NCBI GenBank assembly: GCA_022496205.1
Contig: WTXD01000001.1
Span: 1,364,001-1,428,000, forward strand
Length of the DNA stretch: 64,000 nt
Reading direction: 5' to 3'
From: Gloeopeniophorella convolvens
Taxonomy: Eukaryota; Basidiomycota; Agaricomycetes; Russulales
Position numbers and translations under genes: made by a program. Shown one piece after another: positions 46,595 through 61,209 of this stretch. The notes beneath the pieces were generated by a model, which worked only from the letters and a program-made list of their open reading frames with translations, was not told the origin of the DNA and searched no databases. Positions within the stretch are counted from its first letter, which is position 1, and each line of letters begins with the position of its first letter.

Positions 46595-47761
46595 ATGTTC
46601 AGACCACGACCAACCTTCACAACCTCTCTGCGCCTCTACTCCACCTCTACCGAAAGGCCATCGCTCAAGCTCGTCGCTGAGCTGCGCAAGCGCACCGAGG
46701 TATCAATCACCAAGGCCCGCGAGGCCCTCACCGCGACGAACAACGACGTGTCCGCCGCGCTCGAGTGGCTCCAGCACGACATCAAGGGGACCGGCTTGAA
46801 GGCATCCGTGAAGCTCGCGGACCGCACGGCGCGCGAAGGCCAGGTCGGCGCCGCGGTGCTCGCGCGCGGCACCGGTGCGCCGGGCCACGGTGGCGTGCGC
46901 GCTGCGCTCGTCGAGGTCAACTGCGAAACGGACTTCGTCGCGCGCAATCCGCTCTTCGGCCAGCTCGTCGCGGACATCGCGCACACGACAGCATTCCTCG
47001 CGGACGAGGGCGCGGACCGCACGCTCGAGCCCACACGCATACAGCCTGTGCAGCGCGCCGGGCTGCTCGCCGCGCCGCTGCTGTCGGCCAGCGGCCCTGC
47101 GGGGGGCGGCGCGGCGCAGCAGAGCGTCGTGGAGGCGATACACGGCGCAATGGCGAAGCTCGGGGAGAAAATTGTGCTCAAGCGCGCTGCTGCCGTCGCG
47201 CTGCCCCCGGTACCGCGTATGCAGCGCGAGCTTGGACTGCGCATTGCGACGCACGCGCACGGCGGTGTGCTCCCGGGGCAAGGTCGCGTCGCCGCGCTGG
47301 CGCTGCTCGCGCTCAAGTCGCCACGTCTCACGCAGCTGCTCGGCACGCCCGACTTCGCCGAGGAGCTCGAGCGCCTCGAGCGCGCGCTCGCAAGGCAGAT
47401 TGTTGGGTTCGAGACGCTCGCGATACGCAAGGCCGAAGGCGCGCTGTATGACCAGCCGTTCATGATGTTTGCGGGCGCGCAGGATGGGGAGACGGTCGGG
47501 TCTGGACTGGAGCGGTGGGCGAGGGAGAAGCAGTTGGTGCTGGACAGCGACGGCACGGAAAAGGGAGGGTTAGAGGTACTCGAACTCGTCAAGTGGACTG
47601 TTGGAGAGAAGGGAACGAGCCCTTGGAGGATGATCCTGCGCCTTGATGTTGTGCATCCTTTGCCTTGCTTTATCTGTCCCATCCTCCCGTCAGAATTGGC
47701 TTACCATCTGCGGACGATACTACCTCGCACATACTGGCTCTCGCAAAACGTATTGTATTAG
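46595..47761 (+). CDS. TSF1: Mitochondrial elongation factor Ts
   Basis: Guanine nucleotide exchange factor for mitochondrial EF-Tu. Starts MFRPRPTFTTSLRLYSTSTE, a mitochondrial targeting leader, then the N-terminal UBA-like part LKLVAELRKRTEVSITKARE and LEWLQHDIKGTGLKASVKLA. The family signature VEVNCETDFVARNPLF is complete. Dimerisation-domain text continues to EVLELVKWTVGEKGTSPW. The uninterrupted frame runs on to 47761, but residues after about 47625 (HPLPCFICPILPSELAYH) do not look like the family, so the true end may be spliced or lie earlier. Rich in Ala and GC. Confidence 0.82.
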   Translation: MFRPRPTFTTSLRLYSTSTERPSLKLVAELRKRTEVSITKAREALTATNNDVSAALEWLQHDIKGTGLKASVKLADRTAREGQVGAAVLARGTGAPGHGGVRAALVEVNCETDFVARNPLFGQLVADIAHTTAFLADEGADRTLEPTRIQPVQRAGLLAAPLLSASGPAGGGAAQQSVVEAIHGAMAKLGEKIVLKRAAAVALPPVPRMQRELGLRIATHAHGGVLPGQGRVAALALLALKSPRLTQLLGTPDFAEELERLERALARQIVGFETLAIRKAEGALYDQPFMMFAGAQDGETVGSGLERWAREKQLVLDSDGTEKGGLEVLELVKWTVGEKGTSPWRMILRLDVVHPLPCFICPILPSELAYHLRTILPRTYWLSQNVLY

Positions 47762-47994
47762 CTCTACTAAATCATGACATTCCCAGCTCCCCCCGCTTTA
47801 CCAATGGAAGGTGTGGTGACAACATGTGCCCAACAAGTTGTAAACAAACATGCAGGTAGAGTAGCACATGACAGGTCAGAAGTCTAGATAAACACATATC
47901 TGGAGTACAGCGCTTGACCCTCAAGGCGACTAGCGACTAGTCCTTCCTGTCTGCCCTGCTGGTGTGGACGATGACGGGAAGGCCGTATCGGTAG

Positions 47995-49172
47995 CTAGTA
48001 GTATATTTGCGATGATCGTCCTTGACCGAGAGCGTTCTGCAGCAGGCACATTAAATGAGACAGTAGACGTCGGCGGATGTTCACACTTACAACACTACAA
48101 TGAAGGTCAGTTAATACAAGCGGTAAAATGTAACTGATAAAGGTGGACGCACAGGTGACGCCTTGATTTAGGTAGAAAGTCCCCAGTCCCTGCATTGCAA
48201 CCGAACAGTGTGATTGAGCGAAAATAGCAGCGAATGATGCACACATACCGTGAAGATATGCCACCATGCGTGGCCTGAGATATCATTAGACGAAGTATAT
48301 TCTTTATGGTTGTGAAAACTCGCCTTCCAAGAAGAACGCGGCTGGCCAGCCGGCAGCCTGCTTTACACGGGTCCAGGGGGCACAGAAAATGTTGTCAAGG
48401 TTCCAAAGGAAGAAGGCAAACAGGAACATGACAGCTCCAGTCCGCAAGAGCCCTACAATCAACGATTTCTTCTTGTCAGGGATCCTTCGGGATGCCTCAG
48501 ACCACCTGAGCAAGTATGCTTCCCTGGCGACTGTTCCCAACATAAGCGCCGCAAAGACACATTGATGATACACTGGGTTGCGGTACACCAAGCTGCGATT
48601 CCGTAGTCAAAAATTGTGAATGAGAACAATGGAAAAGCGCACTAGCTGATGGTGAATAGAATGTCAAAAAGGAGAGCCCCGATAGCCACGGCCTTACTAT
48701 AAGCCGACTTGAACCCGAACCCAGGTTCGGACTCGAGCAGTATGGCCACGAAGAAGTTCCCAACGTAGATCATCGGCAGTTCATCAGCCAGCTGTGCTTC
48801 ATAGAGCAGCGTTGCGTGGAACGCAAAGCTGCCCACTCCAACTAGTGCGCATCCCTGCAATCTCGAGTGTCAACGAAGGACACGTAGGAGCAGTCTTGTA
48901 ACACGGCAAACGAACAGCAAACCCGATAAGATAGCGGGAAGGAAGAGAATTCTGGGAGGACACGCGGGCGCCGTAGACCGAAACGAGGATGAAGAAGATA
49001 TTGGAGAATGTATTGGATACCTCTGCAACGTAGCGCGAAAACTGGTAGTTTGCCTGACAAAGTGCGCATTAGTAGGCCCTCTCCACGAAGCCGAGGTGTG
49101 ATCGCTTACTTCGCACCAGTCCAGGGTTGCTGTGACGGGACCCCAGTGGCCTGGGTGGAGCTGTGCACGCAT
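47995..49172 (-). CDS. Alkaline ceramidase
   Basis: Seven-helix ER/Golgi hydrolase that splits ceramide into sphingosine and fatty acid (YPC1/YDC1/ACER family). The start at 49172 gives MRAQLHPGHWGPVTATLDWC, exactly where the family begins. After an intron comes ANYQFSRYVAEVSNTFSNIF and ARVSSQNSLPSRYLIGFA. Then GCALVGVGSFAFHATLLYEA and QLADELPMIYVGNFFVAIL contain the conserved Ser and His-rich metal-site segment. Further exons give LVYRNPVYHQCVFAALML and LWNLDNIFCAPW. A short exon GHAWWHIFT near 48255-48275 holds the last metal-binding His residues. The final exon up to 47995 is less certain. Divergent from P450 copy 1. Confidence 0.8.
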
Positions 49173-49579
49173 GGCGTAGCGACCAGATAATTGAGACCGG
49201 TAGGGGCGACAAAATGACACTAAGTTAGTTGCAGCACACGTTGTGCTTAGAGCCCAAACGGGAGACGGGCCGTGACCCGGCATATCACGTAATTATATCG
49301 GGACAGGCTTGGCTGCCGACGGTCTCTGGCAATGCCAGGCCCGTGCGGCTAGCGGCTCAGGTTCAACAACGCACGACTCAAGGTCGTGAACCAGTCGCCT
49401 CAAATCACACCATTCGACTGGGAGGTTTTATCTGCCACTTCAGTGGTGAAGACTAGTGCAATCCACCCGAAAATTTCGGTGCGTGTCCGTTTCCTGTCAA
49501 CGAAGCTGGATGGCTGCTACTGATACTGGCCCCTTCATCAATACGTACCCCGATTTGTGCGACCTTACAGGACCCTGCC

Positions 49580-51885
49580 TGAGTTAACGAGATCCTCGCA
49601 AATATTTAAGCTCGTTCACCCGTTCTGATGTTCAACCATCCAACCCCCAGTTCTCACTATGCCCCTGGGGCTCTCCTACAATCCTTGGGCGATCATTCTT
49701 GCCTCATGTCTCTTCACCGTTGCCTACGTCATACGAAACAGGAAGCACACCGATCGACAGCTGCCCCCAGGGCCCAAGGGATGGCCAATTATTGGCAACT
49801 TGTTAGACATGCCCAAGAGCCAGGAGTGGATAACTTTCCAGCAGTGGAGCAAGGACTACGGTACGATTCCCTAACACCTCGTCATCCAGAGCGTAGCGTC
49901 CCTAGACGACGTGCGCAGAGTCGGACATCGTTCATGTCAACGTCGTTGGTACCGACATAGTCATCTTAAACTCGGCCAGGGCGGCGAATGAGCTCCTTGA
50001 TAAGCGGTCTGCAATCTACTCTGATAGGTGCGTAGTTTGCCATCCTCCAGATGCTATACTCAAAGTAGAGACAGGCCTGCCGTGCCGGCTTTGACCTCTC
50101 TGTAAGGCGCCACTAGCATGTTCGTCGATCAGGTACTAAGTTTTGTCGCAGTGTCAACATGGAGTGGAACTTTGGACTTATTAAGTATGGTGCAAGGTGG
50201 CGTAACTGGCGCAAGGTGTTCCATTCCTATTTCAACCCACAAGCGGCGGAGAAATTCCAACCCACAGAGTTGAAGGGCTCTCACCACTTGCTGAGGAATC
50301 TACTGTCGACGCCGGAAGATTTAGTGCACCACATCCGACAGTAAGCGCGCGGTTCAGTCTGGCTCAGTCTTGGCCTGACAGACATGTGACACTATCTTCT
50401 TTAGCATGGCAGGGGAGATCATCATTACCCTCGCGTATGGCCTTGACGTCGCGCCTCACGGCGACCCGAATGTCGAGACCGCCGAGAAGGCGGTGGGTGC
50501 AATCATTGCAGGTTCGCTCCGAGGGCGCACCTTCGACCTTTTCCCGTTCCGTAAGTCCGACTCGCTATACCCTTTCAGTAAACCGATTCTCACACCTCCC
50601 AGTCGTGAAAATGCCTTGGTGGTTCCCTGGTGCAGGATTCAAGAAAGAGGCGGAGGAAGTGTGGGCGCCCCATGTCAAGACGGCACTTAACGTACCTTAT
50701 CAGACAGTGAAGGCGCAAATGGTGTGCTTTGTTGTTGCCGATCTTGAGGCTGTGGTTTGATCACAGAATATGCAGGCTGCAGGCACAGCCAGGCCCTCCA
50801 TAACTTCTTCCATGATTTCCGAGCTTACTGAGAAGTCATCGGAAGAAGAAGTTTTCACGTCTCAAGCGATCCCTGCAACTATGTACCTAGGTAAGCTCTA
50901 CTGCATTTCGATCTTCTGCATTATCATGTTATTGATGTTTACTAGGCGCGGTGGATACGGTCTGTCTCCTCGAGTCTCTTGGCTGAAGTGTAGCTGACCC
51001 TGTGTATCACTACAGACCTTCTCGGTATTGCACTCTTTCATCCTTGCGATGGTGCTCTACCCAGAAGTACAACGCAAGGCGCAGGCGGAGCTGGATGCTG
51101 TCGTGGGCTGCGACCGCCTCCCCGACTTCTCCGACCGGGAGCAACTACCCTATATCTCTGCAATTCTCGAAGAGGCACTTCGCTGGCACCCTGTAACCCC
51201 GCTCGGTACACACACCTCCCCTGGCTGGTTCAGGTAGCGGTGCTGATGTATTACTTCTCCGCAGCGTTTCCTCACCGACTTACCACGGATGACATATACA
51301 ACGGATACTTCCTCCCAGCCGGAACGCTCGTCCTCGGAAATAGCTGGTACCTGCCCTCCCGCCATCATTCTGCCGTACCTGACGTATGTCGCACAGGGCA
51401 ATCCTACACGATAAGGCGAACGTGGGATCGAATCCGGAACGCTTCGTCCCGGAGCGCTACTTGCCCGGGGGTGGCGCGACGCTAGTGACCGCGGACGTCG
51501 CATTCGGTTACGGACGGCGGATATGTCCCGGGCGGTTCATGGGTCGCTCGACAGACTGGATCTCGATGGCGTCGATACTCGCCACGTTCGACATTACGCC
51601 TGCGCACGACGAGCAAGGGCGGGAGATTATCCCGGAGGAGATGTATGAGCCCGGGGTTGTGATGTAAGTGCCTGCGCCTGGTGGTTGGATGACTGGTAGC
51701 TGACGCGAGTTTGGTCTCGGGCGGCACCGTGGCTGCGTTGTAGGCACCCGAAAGTGTTCCCATGTATCATCAAACCGCGCTCAAGCGAAGCGGAGGCACT
51801 GATCTTGGCGACAGCGCAAGACATATAATCCGTCCCCGAGGTATGGGGCTGATGTACTCTGGAAAGGACCTATGTACGGTACAGT
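49580..51885 (+). repeat. Left arm of inverted P450 repeat
   Basis: Nearly identical in inverted orientation to 58895-61205, covering the whole P450 gene plus about 80 bases before the ATG and about 55 after the stop. Similarity begins near GTTAACGAGATCCTCG and ends after GGAAAGGACCTATGTACGG. Confidence 0.85.
49659..51828 (+). CDS. Cytochrome P450, copy 1
   Basis: Microsomal monooxygenase. Start [20 protein letters not shown] is a single N-terminal membrane anchor, followed by the hinge [17 protein letters not shown]. Later come [20 protein letters not shown], the I-helix [17 protein letters not shown] (the usual Ala/Gly-Asp-Thr), EEALRWHP (ExxR), [14 protein letters not shown] (PERF-like) and the heme loop [14 protein letters not shown] with the axial Cys. 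The last exon after an intron near 51665 reads [16 protein letters not shown] and stops at 51828. At least ten exons; every join examined keeps the frame. It resembles the basidiomycete P450s annotated as O-methylsterigmatocystin oxidoreductase-like; the real substrate is unknown. A near-identical copy lies at 58948-61129. Confidence 0.87.
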
Positions 51886-52278
51886 CTACAGTGCCCGTGT
51901 TTTCTTCATCTTATCGTCTAATTTCTTTCTAATTATCAGTTTGGGCGCCCGTCTGTTGAGTTGACAGGATGCATACCAATGCAGTGGTGGCCCCAACACG
52001 TTGCTTGGGGCCTTGGACACGCTCATAATGCACATATACACATTTGATGTTGAGAGGCTAAGTTTTTTCTACATGGCTACTCGAATTACAATGAACCCGG
52101 CCCGCATGCCCTTGGTTCGGATGCATGGACACTGGTATTGACTCGTGAACGTTTGTAACGTTGAAGGTATACAAGTATGGGGACGAAATGCCAGCGTCTT
52201 GACTTCAAGCCTCAACCATCACCGCGCCCGATTAACTTAAACTGCGATTCCTATCCGTACATAGTTAGACACAATGTC

Positions 52279-54313
52279 CTATGCGCCCTTCCCGAGCATC
52301 AAGGTAATAAGTACATATGCGTTCGCGACCACGACCAGCGCCCAGATCGCGTACCCGAGCCCCGCAACGATCCACCCGTTGCTGAAGTCCAGGAATTCCT
52401 CAGTCGTCTGCTCCTCGGTGCCAGACTTATCCGTGATGTCCACAGAAGCGCGCACTTGCATTACCGCGCGCGAGGAAGTGAGCCAGACGAGCGGGAGCAC
52501 GATGAATGGCAACACAATCGAGAGCACGACTTGTGATGCCACGAGCATGGTGTCGATGCCGGCCCGGCCGACCGTCACGGCGACAGCCATGGAGGGGACG
52601 AGGCTCATGAGCCGCGTAAGGAGGCGTCGCACAACAGGCTATGTGTTGTGTCAGAAAGGGTGGCATGGAGTCGATGTCTGGCTTACCGAGACACGCCAGT
52701 GGAGGAAGCCTTCAGAGACAGTCTGGCCAGCTACGGTTGCTACCAGGGAGGCGCTCTGCCCCGCACAGAGGAGCGCCAATGCAAAGATGACAGCAGCACC
52801 TGATCACGGCTTAGAAAGAAATACTATCGAAGGGTTATATGCCTCACCCTTCCCGACGAGTTCGACGAGAACGGCGTGCGCGTCATATATGTCGGCATTG
52901 ACTTGAGTGGATCCAGATTTATGGAAGATAGCGCTCGCGAGAATCAAAATACTGGTTCAGACCAATGTCAGCCACCGCGATGGAACGTCTGCCATCGGCG
53001 ACCTACAGTGAATTAATAACGACGGCCAGCCCAAGAAGGTTGACGACGACGTCGGTTATCCCATGGCGTAAATGGGCCGTGACGAATGAGAGCGAGTTGT
53101 TTGGTCTATCGGCATGGCTTGTGTATTGGACCGGGGAATCAGTGCGAACAGGCCGAAATAATGTCGATAATGCCTTGAGAAAGTTCTTGGAGCTCTTCGC
53201 TCGCACGGCCGGTGAGCTGGGAAGAACTGTGGAAGTTTCCAATGTTGCCGACCTGACCGATGCTCGGTCTTGTGTGGACAGCGCCGACCCGAGGAACAAG
53301 CTATGAGGCATGACTGTCGCGCCAAGAATGCCCACAGCTACAAAATTAGGCACATGAGAACGGGAGACAGAGTTATGACAGAGGATTCGCACAGGTATAA
53401 AGGCCGCCGTGTTCGAACACCGCATTGGAGGGCAAATACCCGTCGAATGTGGCACCCCAATCAACCTGAACCTTCGAGACGATAATGCACATGCATATCA
53501 GCACGGCCAAAACCTAGCTCAGATCAGACAACGTCGGCGACGGGGCGGAGGGACGGAGGAGGGTACTGACCAAGACGCCGATGAGTAGCTCGAAGGATCG
53601 CACAGGGCGGCCTTGTAGAGGGTCCGCGAAGGCAAGAATCAGAAGGACGTCAGACGCCGTGAGGAGGACTCCTCCCCAAAGAGGTAGCTTGGGAAACAAA
53701 AGGTTGAGGGCGATGGCAGACCCAAGGAGCTCTGCCAAGTCGGTGCTGACGATGGCGATCTCTGACAAGGTATAGAGTGGGTATAAGAAGAGCCAACGAC
53801 AAAGCTTGGTGTGCCTCGGGCGGTTATACAACAGCAGTCGGCAATGCGAAGCAAGATCTAAAAGGGTTGATGGCCTTCAGACTCACGGCCGACAGATTTG
53901 AGAAGCATTGCTCACCGAGACCAGTCACAACGCCGAGTTTGCATGCCAGGCTCTGATAAAATAAGGCCTTTCGTTAGAGAATCGCCCGCAGAAAAATATT
54001 GCGATCATACTTGAAGGACCACAGCAAACAGGCCGGCCAAGAGGACAACAAAAAGAAGTTTGTATCCATACTGAGAGCCTGCCTGCAAATCGACTCCCCA
54101 GTTTCCTCTTGATTCCAAGGTCGCAAATAAGCCTCACATAGACCACCCGCACAGATTCACGTACGGATCAAAGTAGGCAACGGCGCAGATAATGCCTATG
54201 CCGGCGTGCTTAGTGACATATGTCCAAACGGCCGAACAGCACTTTCTGGTCCAACGGGTTTGCTCTGGCGAGCGAAGAGCTGGCTGTTCTGAGAGTTGAG
54301 GAGAGTCTGACAT
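52279..54313 (-). CDS. NRAMP-family metal (Mn2+) transporter
   Basis: Proton-coupled divalent metal importer of the SMF/NRAMP family. Start at 54313 ([20 protein letters not shown]). TM1 reads [13 protein letters not shown] and continues [17 protein letters not shown] after an intron, so the family motif DPGNW is split between two exons (GATCC / AGGAAACTGG near 54110). Next come [20 protein letters not shown] and [22 protein letters not shown]6 is [20 protein letters not shown] with the metal-site [24 protein letters not shown] text ([15 protein letters not shown]) is followed by [20 protein letters not shown]. The end [10 protein letters not shown] stops at 52279. At least eight exons, frame intact. 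It sits inside the P450 inverted repeat, next to a Mn peroxidase. Metal preference for Mn is inferred from family. Confidence 0.85.
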
Positions 54314-54613
54314 GGGGGAAGTGGGGAAAGCATACGGACGAGAGGTGCTAATGTATAGAAGGAGACGATGGGTGAAGAGGGCGATGGTACCCAAGCACTG
54401 GGAGGAACGAGACAATGGTAAGCCCCTTACATACCATCGGTGGCACGGACCCGCCCGTAGCGCAGGGATACGCAACCTTCTAGGGGTGTCTTGGCAAACG
54501 CCAGTTTGCGTCTGTGCGGGGTGTGTAGAAGGTATGTTAGAATCATGCAAGATGCACTACTCTCAGGGCTTGCGGCCTGCGGGCTCGATGATTGCTGGGC
54601 CCTAAGTGGTCAG

Positions 54614-56600
54614 CTCGACGGTTAGCTGCCCCGGCCCGGTAACCCTCTCCCGCCCCGGCGGTAGCCTATAGCAATCTTCCGGGCACGGGCATTATCGCAC
54701 TGTCACAATTTTACTTCTCCGACATGCTCCGACCCGCGCTCCCCGGCGCCGTTCCACCCTCGTCGCTCCAAAAATAACACGGTCTCAGCGCTCGACACGT
54801 CGCATTCCAATCGTCTGCCTCTGCTTTTCTTGGTGTCGTGCAGCCGTATCCGCCCGATATCTGTTTCTACTCCAGATGGGCTATCCCTGTAGCTGAGGCT
54901 TTGCAGGAGAACAAAGACCATACAGCATCCAGATGAGTCTGACGCCGAACGAACAAAAATAGCATTGGTACCGTTGGTTTGGGTGGGCATTTGCTATCAG
55001 CTACCAACGATGCTGCGCTACGCAGGCCGCGCCCGTCCACAAGTCATTTCACACACCAGTGTGCCTATAGAGTTGACACGCCTCTCTGGAAAGTCCAAGG
55101 TGCGGAACTCGATGGCTGAGTACGGTATCATGAGTAGATGTCTGCTGAGCCCATGCCGCGAGTACAACGCACACGTTCGCCCTTCTAACACCCCATGCAA
55201 AGTTTCCGATGAGATTCCTATCAGCAGCATCTATGGGGCCAGCGCAAGCCCTTGACGACGTGAGCACGCCGAAGTTGGCTACCGCGAGCACAGCCAGATA
55301 TCTGCGAAGTGCCTGAGCAGGTAAGCCATGGGCGGATATGAAGACATGCTGCATGTGCAGTCCTGTGCAGTAATTTCCCAGTCCACTGGAACAGATAGCC
55401 CACGGCACGCGGCTTGAATGCCCCCTCTTGAGGATGGAGGTGGACAGGGAATCGCTTACTGGCTGAAGGAGGTGGGTCTGCACAGGATATGCACAACGGT
55501 AACCTATACCATCCATTGCATTTGGTTGCCCCTGATGACCACACGCAGCCCACACGCTTGCATGTGAACGCGTTGTTGGATGGGGGTCCACAATCACGAA
55601 GGTAGCCTTGATGCGTGGGATGCAAGACCGCTGACGCGTGCAATGCATGGGAGCTGACTACGATTGCACCCATTGTGGCGGTTTTCCCAGAATTAACAGC
55701 TTGGGAGCGTGCGCTCACAATGGGAAGGAATTGAGGAACGCATCGACGGTACCGAGGGTGGGAGGTTCAGGGGTTCGTGTGAATCTTCCGTTCTCGTCCT
55801 TCCGCTTACTGCGATCCCACACCCAGCGCTCTAGATCCCACATCCTTCCTGAGATCGGTCCTGGCTCTTCATGAAAACTATACACTTGACCTGCGCTGTC
55901 AATGAAACAGAGCTGGCCTGTGCTTGGCATCGGGCTTGGCGTTCGCGGGTGCACTTCTATGTGCCTCGAGACGGGGAGTATAATTTGAACGGCACTGCAA
56001 TCGCCCCAGCGGCCTCTTGACGCCCGCGTCCTCGCCTTTCCCGCCTTGTTTACGCATCTCGGCTCAGAAATGAGGGTACCGTCCATGGAAGTAGTTCTTT
56101 GCCCCACCTCCGGACCTCGAGCTTGAATCAAGATCTTCGCGGTACTCCACATACTACCCCGGTTCCGACCTGATGATTGGTTTGAGCCTGGCCGTGGTTA
56201 CTCGAGTAATCCCACTCCACGCCGGCCCTTCGCTCGAATGCTCTTTCACTGCCAATGGGCGGCGTTGTGGTCCATCATCGTGCTACAATCCCTGGTAGCT
56301 GCTTACCTTACCTGTATATGCAGATTGTTTCCGGTATAACGGGAAACCATAGGACGCGCAGGACGCTGGGAGCGTTCCGCGTGCTCGTGTCGGCGTTGTG
56401 TCCGCTTCTGGGACTCTCCGCGAAGTATCCTGGGTGCGTCTAACAATGCCCTCTCTTTCATTGGCGACAATGTCTTCTCTGCTCGCCCCACGCACTGTTA
56501 CCGGCGGTCTAAAGATTTTGCCGCAGTCTCGCAACGTCCTAACTTTGTTTCACGACTTGAGTGATGTGTGAACTGGTCTGGAGGATTATGTGTTCTGCAG
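54614..56600. other. Two-kilobase stretch without a supported gene
   Basis: Lies between the NRAMP transporter and the peroxidase. The minus-strand frame 55715-56152 contains plausible protein text (MWDLERWVWDRSKRKDENGR), but no start, splice context or family could be assigned. It must include both promoters. Confidence 0.4.
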
Positions 56601-56613
56601 GTAGATTTTTGCG

Positions 56614-56620
56614 TATAAAA
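56614..56620 (+). promoter_or_regulatory. TATA box of the manganese peroxidase
   Basis: TATAAAA lies 83 bases before the ATG at 56703, a usual distance for fungal secreted peroxidase genes. Confidence 0.55.
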
Positions 56621-56645
56621 GGCCGCTTTGAACACGGTCGACTGA

Positions 56646-58272
<1,627 letters not shown>

Positions 58273-58894
58273 ACGTCTACTCTTCTTTGCATGCGCTCTT
58301 AACTTAACGCTGGATCATCCAGCAAGGGTGTATATGTGGTACTGTCTTTATCTTGTGCTACTTGGTCACGTACCTATGTGTGGGAATCAATGGATGTTCT
58401 TGTGCTTTATCACGTATGACATCGCTCTGTGAACTTAGAAAGTGCCCCAAGCATGACCTCTATTGATCAGCCGTTGCGTGCTGTGGGAGGAAGAAGTTTG
58501 CACTTTGCTGTACCGAACATGGAAATGGTTCGGCGGTTGTTTGGCGAAGGCTTGTGAAATAAACAATCGGCCGCTTTAATCGGCTTATCCCCGATCCGAG
58601 TTCCAGCGGCCCGCTCTGGCCCGTCCGGCGGTCCCGCGTCCCGCGTCCCGTGTGAAAGTTCCCTGACTTGGCAAGCGTTAAAGCTCGTCACTCTCGCAAC
58701 TCTCGCGGGGGTTTCCCTTCGGTGTTGGCTTAGCTCTGGCATGCTCGGATCTCATTCAAAAAAGCTGTAACTCTACAGAATGACTCTCAGGATTCTTGAG
58801 GGTACTCTGTCAGAGTCTAAGGTAGATACATGTAGAGAGGGGCACAAAACTGGGAAGTGGTGAATCTCTCACCACTTCTAGTGTTCCCATCGTA

Positions 58895-61205
58895 TACCGT
58901 ACGTAGGTCCTTTCCAGAGCACATCAGCCCCATACCTCGGGAACAGATTATATGTCTGCGCTGTCGCCAAGATGAGAGCCTCCGCCTGCCTTGAGCGCGG
59001 TTTGATGCTACACGGGAACTCCTTCGGGTACCTACAACGCAATCACAAAGCCGCCCGAGACCGAACTCACGTCAGCTACTAGTACCATCCATCCGACCAA
59101 GAGGCGCAGGCACTTACGTCGCAAGCCCAGACTCATATACCTCCTCCGGGATGATCTCCCGCCCTTGCTCATCGCGCGCAGGCATGATGTCGAACGTGGC
59201 GAGTATCGACGCCATCGAGATCCAGTCTGTCGAGCGACCCATGAACCGCCCGGGACATATCCGCCGCCCGTAGCCGAATGCCACATCCGCCGTCACCAGC
59301 GTCGCGCCACCGCCGGGCAAGTAGCGCTCCGGGACGAAGCGTCCCGGATTCGGTCCCACGTTCGCCTCATCGTGCAGGATCGCCCTGTGCCACACACGTC
59401 AGATACGGAAGTGACGAAGGGAGGGTGAGTACCAGCTGTTTCCGAGGACGAGCGTTCCGGCCGGGAGGAAGTATCCATTGTATACGTCGTCCGTGGTGAG
59501 TCGGTGAGGGATCGCTGCAGAAAAATAAAACACATCAGCGTCGCTGCTTGAGCTAACAAAGGGAGGAAAGGGGTGTGTGCGTACCGAGTGGGACTACAGG
59601 GTGCCAGCGAAGTGACTCCTCGAGAATTGCGGAGATATAGGGTAGTTGCTCCCGGTCGGAGAAGTCAGGGAGGCGGTCGCGGCCCACGACAGCATCCAGC
59701 TCCGCCTGCGCCTTGCGTTGTACTTCTGGGTAGAGCACCATCGCAAGGATGAAAGAGTGCAATACCGAGAAGGTCTGTAGTGATACACAGGGTCAGCTAC
59801 ACTTCAGCCAAGAGACTCGAGGAGACAGACCGTATCCACCGCGCCTAGTAAACATCAATATCATGATAATGCAGAAGATCAAGATGCAGTAGAGCTTACC
59901 TAGGTACATGGTCGCAGGGATCGCTTGGGCCGTGAAAACTTCTTCTTCCGATGACTTCTCAGTGAGCTCCGAAATCATGGAAGATGTTATGGAGGGCCTG
60001 GCTGTGCCAGCGGCCTGCATATTCTGTGGTCAAACCATACCCTCAAGATCGGCAACAACAAAGCACACCATTTGCGCCTTCACTGTCTGATAAGGTACGT
60101 TAAGTGCCGTCTTGACATGGGGCGCCCACACTTCCTCCGCCTCTTTCTTGAATCCTGCACCAGGGAACCACCAAGGCATTTTCACGACTGGGAGGTGTGA
60201 GAATCGGTTTACTGAAAGGGTATAGCGAGTCGGACTTACGGAACGGGAAAAGGTCGAAGATGCGCCCTCGGAGCGAACCTGCAATGATTGCGCCCACCGC
60301 CTTCTCGGCGGTCTCGACATTCGGGTCGCCGTGAGGCGCAACGTGAAGGCCATACGCAAGAGTAAGGATGATCTCCCCTGCCATGCTAAAGAAGATAGTG
60401 TCACATGTCTGTCAGGCCAAGACTGAGCCAGACTGAACCGCGCGCTTACTGTCGGATGTGGTGCACTAAATCTTCCGGCGTCGACAGTAGATTCCTCAGC
60501 AAGTGGTGAGAGCCCTTCAACTCTGTGGGTTGGAATTTCTCCGCCGCTTGTGGGTTGAAATAGGAATGGAACACCTTGCGCCAGTTACGCCACCTTGCAC
60601 CATACTTAATAAGTCCAAAGTTCCACTCCATGTTGACACTGCGACAAAACTTAGTACCTGATCGACGAACATGCTAGTGGCGCCTTACAGAGAGGTTAGC
60701 GCCGGCATGGCAGGTCTGTCTCCAACTTGAGTATGGCATCTGAGGATGGCAAACTACGCACCTATCAGAGTAGATTGCAGACCGCTTATCAAGGAGCTCA
60801 TTCGCCGCCCTGGCCGAGTTTAAGATGACTATGTCGGTACCAACGACGTTGACATGAACGATGTCCGATCTGCGCACGTCGTCTAGGGACGCTACGCTCT
60901 GGATGACGAGGTGTTAGGGAATCGTACCGTAGTCCTTGCTCCACTGCTGGAAGGTTATCCACTCCTGGCTCGTTGGCATGTCTAACAAGTTGCCAATAAT
61001 TGGCCGTCCCTTGGGCCCTGGGGGCAGCTGTCGATTGGTGTGCTTCCTGTTTCGTATGACGTAGGCAACGGTGAAGAGACATGAGGCAAGGACGATTGCC
61101 CAAAGATTGAAGGAGAGCCCCAGAGGCATATTGAAAGCTGGGGGTTGGATGATTGAACATCAGAACGGGTGGACGAGCTTTAATTGCGAGGATCTCGTTA
61201 ACTCG
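58895..61205 (-). repeat. Right arm of inverted P450 repeat
   Basis: Inverted near-identical counterpart of 49580-51885. Outside these limits the two flanks no longer match, apart from the ceramidase exon much further out. Confidence 0.85.
58948..61129 (-). CDS. Cytochrome P450, copy 2
   Basis: Recent paralogue of the P450 at 49659-51828, on the opposite strand. Start MPLGLSFNLWAIVLASCLFT, same exon plan. Hallmarks kept: [45 protein letters not shown] (ExxR), [15 protein letters not shown] few substitutions occur in the substrate-facing regions and near the end ([11 protein letters not shown] instead of NPERF; EEVYESGLAT). Stop codon at 58948-58950 after the tail ending ADI. Exon joins that I checked (including the short exon RPAMPALTSL) are in frame, so this copy is probably functional. 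The upstream region lacks the ATATTTAAG box of copy 1. Confidence 0.85.
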
Positions 61206-61209
61206 CGCA

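Noticed and set aside
46636..47682. Long minus-strand open frame opposite elongation factor Ts
   Set aside because: Shadow of the GC-rich plus-strand gene, which carries the EF-Ts signature.
54110..54170. Apparent loss of the NRAMP DPGNW motif (reads DPYVNLCGW)
   Set aside because: The YVNLCGW text is intron. Joining GATCC to AGGAAACTGG restores DPGNW.
55049..55718. Overlapping minus-strand frames of 199 and 165 codons
   Set aside because: Mutually exclusive frames of similar length with mixed composition and no motif.
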